This document shows positions 62,686 to 64,000 of a DNA stretch of 64,000 bases, piece by piece. Numbering within the stretch: the stretch's first letter is position 1; each line of letters begins with the position of its first letter. Position numbers and translations under genes: made by a program. Below the pieces are notes generated by a model. That model was given only the letters and a program-made list of their open reading frames with translations. It had not been told where the DNA came from and searched no databases. Origin of the DNA: Neobacillus sp. FSL H8-0543 (GTDB taxonomy: Bacteria; Bacillota; Bacilli; Bacillales; Cytobacillaceae); the NCBI RefSeq assembly GCF_038592905.1, contig NZ_CP151943.1, positions 468,001-532,000 of the forward strand, read 5' to 3'.

Positions 62686-62831
62686 AAAGCACCACATTGA
62701 CTACTCAAATTCGGATTTCTATAAACCGTTGAGTCACCTATCATGGCTCTTGGTTACCCAAATCCCATAAAATTTGGGTGTACAGTCTCCAATCAAGTCA
62801 TCCAATCGATATCTCAGGTTCAAACACAAAA

Positions 62832-62869
62832 AAGCAGTGTGATTTCAAATGTTATGAAATCCACTGCTT
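62832..62869. terminator. Bidirectional terminator between the DUF3892 gene and mntR
   Basis: An AAGCAGTG-GATTTCA/TGAAATC-CACTGCTT stem with a single bulged base lies between convergent genes. Confidence 0.8.
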
Positions 62870-62873
62870 CTCT

Positions 62874-63299
62874 TTAATCCTCTTGTTCATTTTGCTTTTG
62901 AATTTGTTTTAATGCTTCAATCCGGGTTACATCTTCTTCAAAGAATTGAACAAGATCAACAATCCGTTCAATTGAGTCCCAGCTTAAATGGTGTTCAATC
63001 CCTTCAACATCCTGATAAATATTTTCGTCTTTTACTCCGATGGTTTTTAGGAACTGCTCGAGTAAATCATGTCTAAAAACTAGACGTTTCCCTGCTTTTT
63101 TACCTTTAGGTGTTAAACTCAGCCCTCTGTATTTTTCATATACTAAATATTCATCTTTATCAAGTTTCTGAACCATTTTTGTTACTGAGGAGGGATGGAC
63201 AGATAGCGCTTCTGCAATATCCGAGACGCGAGCGTATCCTTTATCTTCAATTAAAATATATATTTGTTCGATATAATCTTCCATACTAGGTGTTGGCAT
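62874..63299 (-). CDS. mntR: Manganese transport regulator MntR
   Basis: DtxR-family repressor of manganese uptake (and activator of efflux), 141 residues. The N-terminal winged helix ([24 protein letters not shown]) and the metal ligands are conserved: Asp8 and Glu11 (EDYIEQ), the His in [11 protein letters not shown], and the Glu/Glu/His set in [13 protein letters not shown] 63299 (MPTPSMEDY) has GGAGGG 6 nt upstream. Near-identical in key parts to B. subtilis MntR. TerC proteins, also encoded here, take part in manganese homeostasis in Bacillus. Confidence 0.95.
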   Translation of the reverse strand: MPTPSMEDYIEQIYILIEDKGYARVSDIAEALSVHPSSVTKMVQKLDKDEYLVYEKYRGLSLTPKGKKAGKRLVFRHDLLEQFLKTIGVKDENIYQDVEGIEHHLSWDSIERIVDLVQFFEEDVTRIEALKQIQKQNEQED

Positions 63300-63600
63300 C
63301 CCGTACCCTCCAAAAAAAATACTCAACTTAAAGTTTACTATAGATAAAAAATAGTGACAAGAAAGATTTACAAATAATCCTTCATACTATTTTTTTTACA
63401 TCGTTCTTGATTTTATTTTCACAGATCTGCAACACTTTCACTGCTTAAAACAATTTCTAGCAAAGTGGCCATTTTAATTATTCTACAAATAGTATCTGTT
63501 GCATTTTCTAGATTTTTCATTCCATTAACCTGTTTCCATGTCAGAACTCCTAAGAGGAACAAACAATCGTTTAATATTAAAATTTGAGTCCTATTTAGAC

Positions 63601-64000
63601 CTAAGAATATACAAACTGCACTCTATTTTCTTTTTCATCCCATTTCAGTTTCGCCGAAAATTCTTTTTCATTTCCTTTAAACCCTTCAATGAGCTCGGTT
63701 GCACCTTCTGTTAGCAGCTTTTTCATCTGTTTTTGTGGGATTGTTTTTCCTTTAATTTTTTTCGATAAGGAGAACCTGCAGCCTGTTTTTTGATAATTGG
63801 AACAGCCATAAAAGCTTCCGAGGTCAATAACCGCTCCGCCACAAAGCTTACAAATTCCAACTTTGGTTGCCTTGGATTTTTTGTATTCACGCGGGACAAA
63901 AGAATCCGTCAGTTCTTCATTAAATACCCATTCATCAGACTTATTAATGGTTATCGAAATTAAATGGGATATCATTTTAGTTGTTTGCTCCATAAAGTTC
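63601..64000 (-). CDS. DNA topoisomerase III-like protein, C-terminal part (gene continues beyond window)
   Basis: The frame is open to the window edge (the two codons before ATG 63993 are sense), so this is most likely the 3' end of a larger gene. The visible 130 residues hold a topoisomerase-type zinc ribbon (GICKLCGGAVIDLGSFYGCSNYQKTGCRF) followed by a C-terminal basic domain (SLSKKIKGKTIPQKQMKKLLTEG), the layout of TopB-type enzymes in Bacillaceae. The 63327-63600 gap to mntR shows no clear feature apart from the presumed mntR promoter. Confidence 0.7.
   Translation of the reverse strand, partial: NFMEQTTKMISHLISITINKSDEWVFNEELTDSFVPREYKKSKATKVGICKLCGGAVIDLGSFYGCSNYQKTGCRFSLSKKIKGKTIPQKQMKKLLTEGATELIEGFKGNEKEFSAKLKWDEKENRVQFVYS

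Noticed and set aside
1..64000. tRNA, rRNA, insertion sequence or prophage
   Set aside because: None was recognised on either strand by reading; a tRNAscan-SE and ISfinder run would settle it.

Overview
The window comes from the chromosome of a low-GC, endospore-forming Firmicute of the family Bacillaceae. The evidence is a GerA-type germination operon, a YjcZ-type sporulation peptide, Bacillus-type ribosome binding sites, and a backbone matching the Bacillus subtilis ilvA-thy region (msrA/msrB, ypmS-ypmR-ypmQ, ypmP, dfrA, thymidylate synthase, ypjP, bacilliredoxin, ypgR, ypgQ). A Neobacillus/Mesobacillus-like genus is a reasonable guess, but genus cannot be fixed from this window. I see no rRNA, tRNA, transposase or phage gene. 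Most genes lie on the minus strand.

Layout. 1-7.9 kb: an FAD dehydrogenase, a YjcZ peptide, a DUF502 membrane protein, methionine sulfoxide reductases, RsgA behind an attenuator-like leader, a DUF4397 protein and ypmSRQ. 8-14.2 kb: a gerABC-type operon, an MBL-fold hydrolase, a DegV protein and ypmP. 14.4-17.2 kb: a biofilm-matrix locus (TasA-like protein, TapA-like protein, SipW-type signal peptidase, LPXTG-anchored protein). 17.4-28.9 kb: a complete uptake [NiFe]-hydrogenase locus (small and large subunits, cytochrome b, protease, a Cys4 accessory protein, HypA, B, F, C, D, E), with tatA and tatC just upstream. 29-31.5 kb: a small acidic protein, dfrA, thyA and a secreted lethal-factor-like metalloprotease. 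31.64-33.16 kb: about 29 tandem copies of a non-coding unit of about 52 bp. 33.3-43.8 kb: a Ter stress locus (three TerD, TerC, TelA, YceG) joined to a small-molecule module (CitE-like lyase, two phosphoribosyltransferase-like proteins, HAD phosphatase). 43.9-46.2 kb: ypjP, bacilliredoxin and ypgR. 46.3-54.0 kb: a tightly overlapping nine-gene operon holding a TVP38 protein, a flippase-like protein, a GrdB-family protein interrupted by an in-frame UGA, a small Cys-tailed membrane protein, a YnjBCD-like ABC importer and a CDP-alcohol phosphatidyltransferase. 54.3-64 kb: ABC-F protein, YpgQ, a second DegV protein, Fhs, MetA, a methyltransferase, MntR and the 3' end of a topoisomerase III-like gene.

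How parts work together. The hydrogenase small subunit has a Tat signal, and tatA/tatC lie next door. The Hyp proteins and the HyaD-type protease would assemble the NiFe site, and the b-type cytochrome would pass electrons from H2 to the quinone pool. SipW would process the TasA-like fibre protein, with TapA-like and LPXTG-anchored partners for wall attachment. The Ter locus combines metal-stress proteins with enzymes expected to make a nucleotide-like metabolite.

The strongest unusual signal is the UGA at 51376-51378. Homology to GrdB/PrdB-type selenoprotein B continues on both sides of it. An 8-bp hairpin with a GUG loop follows 18 nt later, as expected for a bacterial SECIS element. This selenoprotein candidate sits among genes suggesting lipid chemistry and import of an unknown solute. 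Other notable signals are the minisatellite, the mutually exclusive hairpins before rsgA, and an ABC ATPase whose only good start is CTG.
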